DNA of 64,000 bases from Corinectria fuckeliana (Eukaryota > Ascomycota > Sordariomycetes > Hypocreales > Nectriaceae), in assembly GCA_019137255.1 (NCBI GenBank), contig WPDH01000266.1:90135-154134 (forward strand). The letters run 5' to 3'. Positions within the stretch are counted from its first letter, which is position 1. Every line of letters starts with the position of its first letter. Below the pieces are notes generated by a model. It worked only from the letters and a program-made list of their open reading frames with translations, searched no databases and was not told the DNA's origin. Of this stretch, positions 45,041-58,896 are shown in pieces. The translations under genes were made by a program, and so were the position numbers.

Positions 45041-46731
45041 TCGTCGCGTATGACCTCTACGGAGAGAATTCACAAATGTCCCTCGATATTAGCGCGCTCG
45101 CTTGCCACCAAAGAAGACCAGGTCACATCTCACCTGAGATCCGCAAAGCTGAGCAGCTTCATCGCGCATGACGGCACAGCCAAACCGGTGGGAGATTTGG
45201 CTGCACCACGGGGGGCCAAACAGACGCACAGGAGGCATCGTCACCGTTCGGCACAGACAGGCAGAGATTGAGTAGGCGTCGTGCCTCGATCGATTGGAGC
45301 CACGACAGCCAGCTCCAAGCGCATGACAATTGCTCACTCAGCTGGGTTCACTTGGTCGATCCTGGGCCAGATCCGGCCGACTCCTGGCCGCGACCCCCCC
45401 GGCTAGCGAAGCACCAGAGAGGAAGTCGGCCACAGGATAAGTAACTGGATAGGCAGGGTGCATCCTCTTGCATCCCGCGAAATCCAGGGAGTCGACGGGG
45501 CATTGGTCGGCCGCCTGGGTTTGACTGTTTGAGGCTGCGGTGCTGAGAAGCTGCCATCACGGCCTTCGTTGGTCCATCGCTTCCCAGCTCAACCCTCCAT
45601 TTCGCTCGAGCCCCGGGCGCCTCGACGGAGGTGGTTGTACGAGTCATCTCGTGCCCGCGACGCATCACAGTCTCCAAGGGTGGCGGAGGCGGCATGGCAC
45701 AACACACGACACGACACACATCACAACACTGCACACGACAGGAACCAACAACCTTCAGAAACACCGACTGGCACGTAGATGAACGGCACGGCAGGCGGCT
45801 GGACGGGACGATCCTGTCACCCGACATTTCGACGTGCTCAGCGGGCCGAGGCGATTCAAACTCGTCCGTCTCCATCTCCGTCCCCTTTCTCTCTCGCTTG
45901 CACCGGCCGAACGTAGCGAATTGCTTTTCTTTTGTTTCCCCCATCCAGCTGTGCCGTGCTACGAGTTACACCGGGTTGCAGTTCTCCCGGCCTTGAATTC
46001 CCCAGGGAGGACGGTTCCGCAACAGGGCCTCCTGTCGCGCAACCAGCGGGTGATGTGTGTCACCGTCGTACTGCGGCTCAGGTTCAAGGACAGAAGAACA
46101 TCGCCTGGTCGACGACACCGCCTGCTTCGTTCCAGCCCTACCACAGCGCCGCCCGTAGGAGCACACTCCGGCCATAGCAGCGGTGATACATCGTATGCGT
46201 TCGTACGGACGGCAAAGGGCATGAGTGAGCGAGACGAGGTGTGCGGCATCTACAGCCAGCCATTAAAAATGACTGCGGGTTATCCATCGTCGCTGAAATT
46301 GCTGCCTGTGTCGACCCTGATCAAAGACAGGTCTTCCGGAGTGAGGAGCAATCGACGATGACTTCGCTGAAACCGACGCTTCGTCCTTGGCGTGCAAGAC
46401 ACTTCAGGTACGGGATTCACCGAGGATCCCCGTCTAGGTGGCGTCGCGTCCGGTAGAGGGAGAGGGAAGCTAGGCATATCCGAACCAAGCTTTGACAGAG
46501 TCCGGGCCAAACGCAATCAACAATGAGTGCCTCGCGTTGAAGGATACTTTTTTGGAGTCGTATCGGAGAATTTGGTCCACAGCCTCCCCCCGGATAATGA
46601 CCTCCCGCAAATGCCTGTCGAGGCGATTTGTTGGCGTGTGAATGAGGGCTGATGAGCGAGACGAGATCAGGTTTGAGGTGCAGATACTAACTTATGGTAG
46701 TACCAAGTAGTCTATCTAGACGGCCAAGCTA

Positions 46732-46913
46732 ATGCAGCGGGGGAAGATGCAGGTGACCATCTTCTTTGTTTGATGATCAACACAGGTTCATTGTCAACAA
46801 TGACCCTGGCAAATCCATGCAGCGGGGGAAGATGATACAGGTGACCGAACCATCCTTCTTTGCTTGGTGATCAACAGAGTTCCATAGTCAACTATAGAGA
46901 GCTTGGCAAACCC
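46732..46913. repeat. Imperfect tandem duplication, period about 85 bp
   Basis: Both units begin ATGCAGCGGGGGAAGATG, continue through CAGGTGACC, a CTTCTTTG block and GATCAACA, and end with TTGGCAAA or CTGGCAAA. The second unit starts at 46817 and is slightly longer owing to small insertions. Confidence 0.85.
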
Positions 46914-49900
46914 AATTGTTGCAGCAGCAGCCTTACGCGTGCCAGACGCGTTGAGCGGCATCAAGATAGCCCCGGTGTTTCCGCCGTTGGTGGCTTGCAT
47001 CCACATTCAGGAACAATCTCTCATCAATCAGATGAGGCTCCATCTAGATAGACCTTGAGTGCCGATTAAGGTTGTCAAAGCACGAGAGACAGGATGACGT
47101 GGTGACGCCGAGCCATCGCGTCGTGGCACGCGAACACTACACTCCCGGATAGGCGCAGAAGCTCGAGCCGTCTCGACGCCCAAGCGAACGTACGCTAGGG
47201 AGTTTGTTACCTTCAAGTTGAGCCGGCGTCCAGGAAACGTACGATTCGAAGCCTCGACGCCATAGCCCACCCTAATCCGCGGTTTCCGGATGCTTTAGCA
47301 CAACTCGCGCTGCCTCCATCGCGACGCCCGGAGGGCCCTCAATAAGCGCCTCCTCAAGCTTCACTGACAGTGACAAAGGCCCATGATGAACCAGGGCGAT
47401 TAGCACGTATGACCGCCGCACGAACCCGACTCTAAACAGGGGGGCCCCCAGTCACGACCGTCCGAAACCCAGATCGCGAAATCTTGTCTTCCGTCGCCCA
47501 ACTGGGGCCATTCTTCTCTGGGACATGTTTGCGGAAGTGGCAAAGCATTGAAGCAGCTGGACAGGGCGTGTTCCCAGGCGCTATTGCTCCATCCAGGTAG
47601 AGGCGCGGGGGGGGATCGTCGAGGTATCTCTCGAAAAAGCAAGCAAGGCGGAGCTGCAAGCCAACCACGAAGCATGGCCCAATCTCATCAGCAAAACAAC
47701 AAGGTAAGCCTTGTTCGAACTTGCAAGCACAGCTGTCTGAGCATCTGACTTCGCTTCTGCTTTCCACTGCCATCCGGCCTTCACTAGATAGGCCGATGCT
47801 CCTGTCCTCGTCCCGTGGTCTCGGTCAAAGCGTCTGGAGGCTATTCCGATAACTGTGGGTCAGCATCCGATAGCATCCGGGGGTACGGGGATCTCGATGA
47901 GCGGATGTAGTGAGAGAGAGGCACCCATCCGACTTGAAATTGACAACAAATGTTCATCATCCTCGAGATGACAGCGCTTGTTTTCCCTGTGTTGGCTGAG
48001 ATTCCCGCCTCAGGCTTCGGAGATCCGCGTCCATCCCTCAAGGGGAAGTCACAATTGGTGTTGGACAGCCTCAGGTCTATTCTTGACCATCTGGTAGAAC
48101 CGACTGTACTCCGTGGCTAGCATCCAATAGCCACGCAGATCGCCCGGCGGGAACCTGTTCGCGTCAACAACATAGATGCCAATGCCGCTCTCTGGTTGGA
48201 TACTCGGCGATGCTCATCTCTCACTGCCTCCCATCCACCATCTTTTCAGCTGGAGATTTCTGGGAGAGCAGGGGCTCTAGCAAGGCCTCCATCTCCACTT
48301 GACCCCTCTTCAACGAGTAACAAAGTGACTAGAGGCCAGGGGTTGAGCTTCTCGAGAAACCAACGACGCACCCCCGCGTCATGATTGATGGATGCGGCTG
48401 CATGTCGCGAGCGAGCCAAACCGATTTACCAACTTGGGCGCCATCGTTCGTTCGTGTGACCCGGGCCAAGGCCGGAGATGGCTATCTAACACGTCAGCAT
48501 TTCGTTCCTCTTTGTTCATCCCTCTGGTCATGGCGGATTGCTCGTCCTGGCGTTGTCCCGCGCTCCCCATGCCAAAGTTGCTTTTGACAAAAACTCCACA
48601 AGTTGGTGGCAACTCCCTCACTACCCTAACACTGTGGCAATGGGCGCCTAAGTAGCTTCCTAGGTGAGACAAATGAAGACCACAAGACACGGCAGCATGA
48701 ACCCCTTGAAGATTGTCCTTGTCAGTCACCAAGCCTCATGATTGCATTCCCTGTGCGAACTCTCAACCTTGGCAGCCTGGGGCGGGCGGAGGTACCACTT
48801 GGTAATCCTGGCGGCCTTGAGGTGTGCGGCCTTCGACTATCGATCGACATGTGAGACGCTAGAATCTACACGACACCGAACCGTTGTCTGGACGTTGCAC
48901 GTGCACCGACACGTCGTGTTCGTGAGGAGCATCACACTGGCCTAATGTAGGTAGGTCCATTGCCGGAATTTCCGTTGCCGAATTGGCCAATGATACCCCG
49001 TGCTTGCATCCCCGCGAGCCTGAAGCGGTTGAAGGGAAGATGTGCGATTCGGGGTTGTCGTGCTAGCCTGGTGGTTTCGAAACGTCAAGGTGACGAGTAT
49101 CAGAGTGTGTAGGCTGATGTCGCGCGTCAACGGCCCATGCGTCGCTTCTCAATCCAACACTTCGGCCTTGTCCCTGCTACTCAGGACTGCGCATCGTAAC
49201 GTGAGCAAGGTATGTGCCCGTGTTCTCAAACAGAGCCGTGGCAAATGTCATGGACAAAGTGTTGAGTGTGCCTCAATCGGGAAGCTCAGCAGCCATGCCC
49301 TGGCTCCTCAACAGGGCTCCAGCCATCAAAGGAATGGGTGGTTGTCCCGGGCGGCAACCAGCCTCCCTCTCTACCCAGCGTGGATGCATCCGAGATGCTC
49401 GGACACCCAGGAGCAGGTACCTGGTTGACGGCGTGCTTGACTCATGAGACACCAGACACCCAAACCAGCTGTGTCAGCTGATGTAACTCGTGGCTTCGAG
49501 GGGCGCTGACGATGCCAATCAGTCCCTAATCAGCATACATGCCGCCCGACATCGAGGGGTTTGCCACCGGTTGCCTAGGTCGAGAGCACTCCCGTGGTAG
49601 CGCGCGCGGGGTTGTAGTGGAAAGATGATCTTCTCGTTTCCGACCCTGTCTGGATTCGGTAGTCATGGATAAGTTACTTCGGAAAGAGGCCCAAACCAAG
49701 CCATGAGTCAAGGCCTTGGCGCGGCCGCTTCGAAGCTTCACCGCGGAAACGCGGTTCCAGAGGAGTCATTTGAAAAATGAAAGAAAAAGGCGCGTGGATG
49801 AGGGGAAGAAGACTATTTTTTCGTGTCATTGTCCTGCCAATGAAGAAAAAAAAGAGAAAAGTCGGATATCCTCCTCTTTTCTATCCAGCGGTGATGGAGC

Positions 49901-51316
49901 CGATGGGCCTTGTCGTGCAGTAGTAGATGGACAACTGAGTGGGACTCCGTTTGTGCGTTTCCGCTGCATCCACAGGAAGTGCAAAAGCACCGAAGAGCCA
50001 TGGCATGGGTCGGATGGGGACGAGTACGTCTGGGCTTTAGGGCTCTGAGTGGGTAAATGCTGCACTTTGGCTGGGAAACGAAGCCCGCATTGCATTAGCA
50101 TAACCATCACCAAATTCCACAAATGGACGATTTGAGCAGCCGCGCTTGCCCTGTGCCTGCCCTGCACAAGACCAATCCCCTACCCGCGTAATTAAAGGTT
50201 CGAGAGGCGCTGTGGCGCGTGCGGTGGCGGCTATCGTGGCGTGTGGGGGTGCACCAGCCTCAAAGCAGGGCGGGGATCGGACGTTACAGGCTCATTTCCC
50301 GCGTTGCGGCGCGTGTTGGACGCCCAAGGGGGTGCGGGAAGGACGGAAAGGTGTCGTCACTTGGCTAGCTTCCCCACCCTGTGGAAGGTTTCTCGAACAT
50401 TATCGCGCTTAGCGTCCCTGGGTAGGCCACGGGGCACGTACACCCGCGTCAGTTTTATGCAAAGAGCCTCAACTCAGGTCGGGGACGAGGAGGTCCCTCC
50501 AAGTACCGCTCCACCCAGGCGCGGGTGTCTCGTTCTCGGGAGAGGGGGGTTGAGCCATCGTCGCGAGCCGGTTGCGGGAGCAAAGTCCACTTACGGACCG
50601 CCGGGTGACATCTAGGAAGTCTTCAACATGTCATGGTGGATGGGGCCCGGGGCGCGCTCGCTGCGGGCTTCGGGGGGACGGCTTGCGGCCAACGACAGCA
50701 ATCCCTTTGATAATTGGAACCGGCGGTTGCTCTTGTCTCGGGCTCCGGAGTACGGGTCTTTCTTACCAGCCCAGGATGACCCTTTGAATGTGACGCCGCC
50801 TTGCCCCAAACCAGCCTAATGAACTACTTGTCTAGCTGGTCCCTGCACCGCCATCCGCAAGACAAGCTTCAAAGGACCGCAAACCGAGTCTTACGCCGCT
50901 GAGGCCAGCCAGTAGACAGACGGGCTTTGAGGCAGAAACGCAGCGGTGACGGTGACGGTGACGGCGTCGTTGCAGAAGAAACGGGCGGAGAAATGAGGGG
51001 GGGGTGTCTTGCTGCACAGCAATGGGGGCGACGACGGATCGCCCTAGAAACTCCATCGCGACCAGCCTCGAGGACGTTGAAATTTTTCCGTTCCCCCTCA
51101 CACTTTACCCGACTGGTCGACTTGTCTCTGGCTTTCACGCGTCTTGCAGCGAACCCATGTACGTGAGCGTGTATCGGCGTGCAAATCAATTAAAAGGCTC
51201 GCGCGTGTCTCTGGGGTCCGGGGGCGTCTTTACCGCCGGAGTTGAGACATGACATGCTCTGCGGTCATTGGGGGTTGGGAATGGGCACATGGACTGGGTT
51301 TGAGGTTGGGGCTTTC

Positions 51317-51336
51317 TTTTTTTTTTTTTTTTTTTT
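51317..51336 (+). repeat. Poly-T tract (T20)
   Basis: Uninterrupted run of 20 T, flanked by G-rich sequence. Confidence 0.9.
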
Positions 51337-54300
51337 GGCGCAGCGCCCGAGGCGGAAGCTGTACGAAGTAAGCATGCACGGCGAATGGACGCTCCGACGG
51401 TGCAGCGAGGCGAGGGATGATGCATCCCCAGAAGAAAGTTAACCCGAGCAAGCCGGGCGAACCAGGCAAGGACGGTTATCAGTTGCCCAAACCCAACGTT
51501 TCGGCTCGGGGATGAGACTGTCTCGTCTCCTATAGAGCACAGGGAATATTAGACACGAGTGACTCAAAGCAAGGGGAACAATACGACTCTAATATATGAT
51601 ACATGAATTAGAACGAATAGTCTATCCAACTTCTCGAAATAGTAACCAGAACCCCAGGTAGGGGGGAGATGTCGGAGATGGGTGTCTCTGCCACAGAGCC
51701 TTGGCCTTATTAAAGTGCTTGCACATCCTGCCTGCGTACGGCAAGGGTGAGCTGCTCATTCGACAAGTCACAGCACTTGGTCTGCAGGGTTATGCACGCA
51801 TGCCGCTGTTTAAGGATCCCGGGCGCCTTGTAAGACTTCTACTACGTACCCGTGTTGCCAAGGTTTGTCTGTCCCGAGGTGAAAAAAAAAAGGAGCACAG
51901 GTTGGTTGTGCGGCAACTCCTAACACGGAGCTCGGAACACGGCCAACTCGGCGTGGTAGCGGGCCGCTCCGGCGCTTTTCGGCGTTGAAAGGTTCTTGGC
52001 CCGGCGACTACTGCTCCGCCAACGTAGTTTAACCATGCCCAAGCATGGGGCCAGAGCCTGCTTGCAAGACTAGAGCAATGTGACTCTCCGCCTTTTTTCG
52101 TACGTACGTACTAGTTATACGTCGGTGTAGTCTACTATGTACCTATGCAACTTGACGTTTGGTGGATGGGATGGAACTTGGCCGTGAATGCGGGGCAACA
52201 CTAGCAGGGCTTAAGTGGTTACATACAGGGCACTATGTACGAAGACAACCTCTCCATTCGTATTGACTCGCACCTAGATTTCCACACCCGGCGCTCACTG
52301 CTGCATGGCGTCACGCACCGCGCCCAGGCGCCTTACGTCACGCGTCTGTTGGGTTTCCACGCTGATGTGAGGGCGACGGAGCGTGCAAGACGCATCTGAG
52401 AGTCTATCCGCGTCGAAAACGTCGGGCTTGGGGTTGAGTTGCCTCCACCGGCAGGCAGAAGATGCTGCTTGGTGCTGTACGTGCTGCGCATGCGAAGTAC
52501 ATACTGTAGTCTGTACATACATTCCCCGGCGGTGGAGTAGGATGCTCTCAGCACTGGCGCAACCACGGCTTGCCACTTGTCTCGGCTGGTTGCCCGTTGG
52601 GGTCTGTCTGGACCGCGGCCAGGCCAGTGCGGCGGCGTGGAAAAGACAATTAACGCACCGATACATGACGAGAGCACCAACACAGGCTGGATGATGCGAT
52701 ACATGACGTCTACTATATACCATGTACTGCGTAGACTAGACATACATATGTAGTGGTAGGATGGAGGGCCAGGCCGCACCAGACCCGGGCATAACATGGA
52801 GGAAGCATAACTAATAGCGTAAGCCAACTGGCAAGAAACGCCAGAAACACTCCTAGTCCAGCCCCTAGACGAAACGGCCGCCCGAACCGGCCCCGGAGCC
52901 AAGACCTCATGTTTTGCACGGGGTCATCGCCGGGAGGCAGTGGCTCCTGCAGCCCCTCCGGAAACGTGGCTTGGGTTATGAATTGGGTCTCTCGACGCCG
53001 TGGAGGCGGACTGCCTTGCCTTGGGGCGGTCGTGTCTCTGGCGCTGGGCCCCCCCTCCGACCTGGAACGTGTCGCAACCGGCGGGTGGGGGCTTGTCAAG
53101 CACAACTCTGAGAGGCAGATGCATCATGCCTGCGAAGCAAGGCCGGGGTTGGGATCCATCATCATCCATAGTTTGTCCCCGGTGGCGGCCGAGGGATAAT
53201 TCTCCAATCTCACCCCAAGAGCGAAAGCGAGCGGCAGACAGAGTTCAAGCTATTATATTGTACTTTGTACGCCATTGCGGGAGCTATGACAGTTTGATGG
53301 ACTTCAGCTCGCCTGAGACACGCGAACTAGTTCAGGTTTGGCTGGCTCAATTAGGCCGCCCAACAGGGCAAGCTCCGAGTCCTTTTAGGCAGCGTAAGCC
53401 GGGGGGAGGCAGGCCGAGCCGAAAACCGCAGCCTGCAAAGATGACGATGCAATAGGGACGCAATTGTCGAGTTGGGCATGACGGGAGGGCAGCATCTACG
53501 AGTAGATGGATAGATAGATTGACCAGCACACCAACACCGTCTCCGAGCATGTGCATGGACGGCAGGGCATTTATTTTAATCTACTTCGTACTTGGCTGTG
53601 CCCTACGAATACCACACGTCTGGGCAGCGTCCACGAATGCGGAAACGGCCATGGTTCAGAGATCGGTATCTCGCACTCGGCGTCAGCAAGGGCCAGGGAT
53701 CCCGGCCGTAGTTCCTGGGGCTACCCCTCACTGGCGCCGGCTGGTGCATGTGAGAAAATAGATGGTGACAAAAAGAAAAGAGTACAAAAGTAAAATAAAA
53801 ATAAAAAAGGAAGCTCGACAGTGAGATCGACGGCTCTGGACTTGCATAATTCTAGCTCGACGCTGCGATGAACTGTCAGAAGTCGTATTTCATCTCAGAG
53901 CTGCCGTCGCTCTATAGTCTCGACCAATATCAGGGTTTTCACCCGATGATGAATTCCCAATTTCCAATGCAGCCATTCAAGTGGATCATCGAGGACGACA
54001 GATGTCGATCTAGACAGATGACGCTTTCTTTCCTACCTACTTACCTACTACGTAAGTAAGTACTACTATGTAAGTAGACTACTTCGTATGGTCCCAACTT
54101 TTTCTTTGTCTACAAGGACATGGGGCCGGCCGCCAACTTTAGCCTTGGGCTCGCTCGTTCGTCCAGCCACCTTGCCGAATGGCGGGCCTATGTATGTACC
54201 GTGCGCTGACCAGTCTCATGAAGTGCGTGTCTGCGTCGTCTCATTGGATGCTGCAGCGGCGGCGCCAGAACGCCAGAACGCGCGCGTTGAGAGGAGCGGC

Positions 54301-54590
54301 ATGTCAACTTTAAGACGCGATGCGAGGGGGGGGCCTGCGTTACCAGCACTAGGGTTGTGGTCGTCTGCCCAGTGGGGGGGGAGAGACAAGTTTTTGACGA
54401 TCTCCGTGGTAGGGGCATGTCGTTATTCTCTGACCTCATCTCTTGATCTTGGCCCCTACTTTGAGGTTCAACGAGAGGTGGACTTTTTCTTTTTTTTCTA
54501 TCTTCTTGTTTAGTAGGCCTACGTATGGAACAGTGGAGAGAGGAGATCTCAAGTGTGAAATAACAGCTGAGGTCTAGATCTGTGACGGTG

Positions 54591-54616
54591 GCACGGGCAC
54601 GGGCACGAGCACGAGC
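54591..54616. repeat. Hexanucleotide GCACGG/GCACGA repeat
   Basis: Four and a third units, two GCACGG followed by two GCACGA. Confidence 0.85.
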
Positions 54617-55443
54617 AACTGAGATTTTGTTTCAAGGCTGTTGGGTTGGTGTCAGTCTCATGTGATAATGCTTCCACCGCAAGTGAGAGGTTAGGCTTTT
54701 GGTAGAATAGAGTTATCATAGCTTCAGACGCATCATGAGACCTTGCTTGGCTGTGGGGATTACAGTGTCAATGGCAGCACCCTTGAATCGCCCATCTCCG
54801 ATTCTCCATCTAATTACTACGTACTACTTCATCGGCGGAGCAACAGTGCAATGAATACCGTTGACAATGAAGTACGCAATTCAAAGTATACCGCCATTGC
54901 ACTCTGACCTTGAAACTCACACAAAGGCTTTGTGCCCGTTTGTGCCCTCCAGCGTCCCGTGCGTGGGGGGGAGTCTAGTATGAGGGTGGGGATGGCCAAT
55001 TTTTTCAATTCTTCCCTTGCAGTAAAGCAAAGGAAAGATGCCCGGAGGCGGTGTCATGGGCTGGAAATGAGCATCCATCAGTCGGTTCCAGGCCATGATG
55101 CTGGACACGACGGTGTCCGAGGCGGCGCACGGGGAGCTGACGACGGCAGTGAGGCTGCAGGTTTGCTCACACGCGTGAGCACCCAGACAAAGGACTCGGG
55201 CAAGAAGCGGAGCCGTGTTGGTGATATCAGAGGCGAGATGCAGCTGGTGTAATAAATTACGCCGGATGCCAGGGATATCAGCCTCATCCGCGATAGCGTC
55301 AGCGGCCAGTGGGAACGGAGCACAGAACACGAAGAGCCCCAGGCCAGCAAGTCGATGGTAATAGCGCCGCATGGCAAACAGGCGATGTAGCGTGGACCAG
55401 CAGCAGACCACGCGAAAATACGCCTGCTGTTACAGCACCTGGC

Positions 55444-55496
55444 GGAGGACGGAGCACGGAGCACGGAGGACGCAGGATGGAGCACGGAGCACGGAG
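55444..55496. repeat. GGAGCAC minisatellite
   Basis: About seven 7-bp units of GGAGCAC and variants (GGAGGAC, GCAGGAT) in head-to-tail order. Confidence 0.85.
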
Positions 55497-57254
55497 TTAC
55501 TACGTACGTAGATAGTCCCTCCCAGCCGTCACACCTCCTTTTAGCAGCACGGATTATACCCGCGACACGATGCAACGGGTGGACCAGGCTTTGAAATTTT
55601 CAAAATTGGCAGAAACGAGGATCGCCTGCGGGCTGGAACATGCGCAGCGCGCGTTGGGGCAAGACACGGTCAACGAATACCTGGCAGTGAGGGACCCAAT
55701 GGGCTTCAGGAGGAGCGAGATTGTTTCTGCCCTGCTGGAATAATAATGTAGAACCTGCAGCGTCTAGGCCGTGATACACGGTAAGGGGGAGCGGGGGGCA
55801 GCGGCGTCTGGAACAACAAGCAGTCGAGGCGGCTCGGACGGGAAGAGCTGGCAGATCACCAACAGGCTGCCTACCTACCGTACCAGCGGAGAATGGAGGC
55901 TCGTTGCTATGTGCTTTGTGAGCATTCGGGCACTACTCTGGCGTGGTACACCCCCCCCCCCGTTTGTGCGAGTAATGAATGGATGGGGATGAACAGCCTC
56001 AGTGAAGCCACGGCGGGCGGCGGCCTTGGCGGGCGGCTTTCACGTCAACTGCAGAGAGATCAAGGAACACAATGTAGCACGGCCGGTGAGCCCCTGATGA
56101 GCCCAGGCTGCAATCCTCCGAGGTAGCAACAGCGACAGGTTACAGGCGAAGCAGTTGCTGGCTTACCATCACCATGCAGCAAAGCAGGCGGCTGTCTGTC
56201 TAAGTCAAGCCTAACTAAGCAACGTTGGAAAGTGAGCAGCGAGTGAGCCGTGAAATGAGGGCCCGGACTGGGGTCCGCAAACGCGGGATGGAGTCGATGG
56301 ACTGGATGAAGGCGAGGCTCATGACATGCATGATTAATTGCCTTTCCAATTTGTCCAGGTAGTGCAGGATCGCAACGACGCGGCGTGATTGGCCGAACCC
56401 GAGCTGCAACTTCGAGATTTGAGAGGCAGCGCGACAAACCACTGGATTGGCATCAACCATCAATCAACCTCTAGCCAAGCCAGCCAGCCAGCCAACTATA
56501 ACTCTCACAGGTTTAGGCCATTGTCTCTTACGGATGTGAATGGAGTCTTATTGATGAGCCCGAGAGTAGGCTAGAGCTGGCTGACGCCGGCGGTCGCTCA
56601 ATACCCACAACGCTCCAAGCCCATGGACGAGTTGAGTAACTTTAAGTCCGACGGCGAAACGGCGGACATGCGCAGCACAGCACAGCACGAGGCGTGACCA
56701 GGCGGGACGAGACGAAACGAGACGCGAAATCTCGGCTTGGCCGCGTCCTTGCTGATGGGCGCTTTAAGCAGGCGGTCGTCTAGGGCCGGCTGTTGCTGAC
56801 GATGTTAGGTGTTAGGGCGCGCATTAGCTGCGTAATAGACCACACAGACAAGGAGTATTCCGCTTCACTGGAGCAACAGGCGGACATTGCCAGTCCCCCG
56901 TATGGCACGTTGTTCGGCGCGGCAACAGGCCAAAGCTCCGTCGGAGTGCAGCAGCGTGGAACAGGGCAACGTAGGGAATCCATGCTGTGGGCTTTTGTGC
57001 AGTTTGCTCGCCGCCGCAGTGCCAAGCAGAGAACCCACGGGGGGAAGCAACTCCGTAGGCACGAGCGAGTTTGTTCGTGTCCGAAGCCCCCCTAGATAGG
57101 TAGATCAAAGGTCCAGAGTGCCAAAACCTTGGATATCTAATGGTTGCATCTTTCGCACGTAGCATGTTTTCAGTGGCCTAGGCAGGGCCTTGACCCCCTT
57201 CTGGCGGGCGACCGGGCGGCCGGCTTCGCGTGTGACGCTGGCGTCGAAGACGAT

Positions 57255-57277
57255 GCTTGCTTGCTTGCTTGCTTGCT
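57255..57277. repeat. (GCTT) microsatellite
   Basis: Nearly six GCTT units; same motif as the tract at 11173. Confidence 0.9.
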
Positions 57278-58880
57278 ACGCTGAGCTCGACTCTCGGCAA
57301 GGCCCCCAGGTCCGGAATGAGGTCGGGTGGCAGCGGGGCGCCGTAGCGCAAATCCCGATGTGCGATAGGCTAGGTACTAGGGGGGGCAAGAGGGTGATGG
57401 AGGGACGGGATGGAGATGGATCCCCTTGGTGTTGTGGAGGTGCGTCGGGCCATTGCCTCGCTGGGTGGTGGTTGAGCGCCTCGTTGAACCTCCAGCGAAA
57501 GGGCAATACGTACGAATAGGGCAGTCCTTGATCGTACAGGAGGAGGACACTTGAAACCCCGTGCAGCCAGCTCCGGGGCCGTCTCTATCCGGGCGAGTAC
57601 AGCGCACTCCAGGCAAGCCGAAAGGTATTCTGCATTGGGCGCTGTTGCGGGCACTAAGTTATCCACCGCCGTCGAAACGGGACAGCCACGGACGGTCCTT
57701 TACATAAGTTAAAAAGGTACCTGCGATGTAAGTACGTGCCAGACGCCGGCTGTACTAAGCCTGCGCAGTGCACCTTCAATGGATGCGATGGCTACTACCT
57801 ACTAGTTGGGGCACAATGAATAACATGAATGGGCGGGCACAAACGCACGAATCGTCTCGCACAATCGTCAACGGGGCCCGCCTGCGGCCTCGCCCTCGCT
57901 CAACGAGGCCTGTCGCCGGCCGCCATGTCGCTCCTTTTTCAAAACAAACAAGCTGCCGTATCATCTTCGGCGACGGGAAGTCGACAGATACGAATACAGC
58001 AAATATTAGAGAGACCTGCCGTGCCGAGTACCATCTATTCGCAGAGGCCGAGATAGGCCAGCAGAAGCGGCCGGGTGCGAGAGATAGGGGGGGGGATATA
58101 TCATCACACCACGAAAGGCCAAAGGGCACACTGCATTCCGTTTGCCAGCTCTGCTGCTCCCTCGCTGGCTGATGAATGAATGCTCTCAGATTCACATCAC
58201 ATCACATCGCACGCACGCACGCGCACTCCTCACCTCGGCATCAGACAGCAGTATTTAGTTTCTCGGCCCCATCTCGCCGCCTTCTTTGTCTCTCTCCCTT
58301 ACATACGAAACCCGTTCACGCAACCGTTCCAATTCACATTCCCATCCGTTCCAACTCCCACCATCGTCATCGCCCATCGTCATCGTCACCGCCAATTCCA
58401 ACATCAAAGTGTCACGAGAAACGAGGATATCCGGCCGCCTCGAGTCTGCGCATATCTATCTACCAGACTACGTCTACTTAAAGCTGTCCCGGCCGTTCTG
58501 TTTGAAGTCTCGAAAGCCAAAGGCTTAGTTACCACTCTTACTCGCCCCACGCCCCCAGGCTCATTCCCATCATCGCCTCAATCCACCCGCACGCGGATCC
58601 CTGCTGCCCTCTGTTGCCCTGCTTTGTACCGAATTTCCCCAGCCGAGAGACAGAACACGCTACGACACGGCACAACTGGCACAAACTTGACCCAGGTGAG
58701 TACGTACAGCGAAAAGAAAAGAGAAGACACACAGAGAGAGGCAGACCCAAGGTACAGCGCCGTACCTAGCACGCCCCATAGCCCTGCCATGCCCCCATGC
58801 TTGCCCTCCACTGCTTCATTGCTCCCGTCACCCCCTAGCCAGGCCAAGCCCCCTCCCCTCTCCCAATCCCAAGTGAGCCC

Positions 58881-58896
58881 AAGCAAGCAAGCAAGC
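58881..58896. repeat. (AAGC)4 microsatellite
   Basis: Four AAGC units, the reverse complement of the GCTT tract at 57255. Confidence 0.85.

Larger units (their letters stand above)
45041..58179. other. 13-kb coding-poor block
   Basis: No confident gene on either strand. Frames are many because the DNA is moderately G+C-rich, but they lack families, domain motifs and consistent splice models. Visible structure includes an 85-bp tandem duplication (46732), a T20 tract (51317), a GGGCAC-type repeat (54591), a GGAGCAC minisatellite (55444), a (GCTT) tract (57255) and palindromic TACTTAC/GTAAGTA clusters (about 54040-54080). The most gene-like frames are 54917-55372 (minus) and 52713-53105 (minus), discussed as findings. 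Confidence 0.4.

Noticed and set aside
45348..45944. 198-codon minus-strand frame
   Set aside because: No domain, no signal peptide, random-looking Arg/Ser/Pro composition; typical chance frame of G+C-rich DNA.
55078..55575. 165-codon minus-strand frame overlapping the secreted-protein candidate
   Set aside because: It crosses the GGAGCAC minisatellite (reading as repeated LHP/LRAP) and is less protein-like than the alternative frame.
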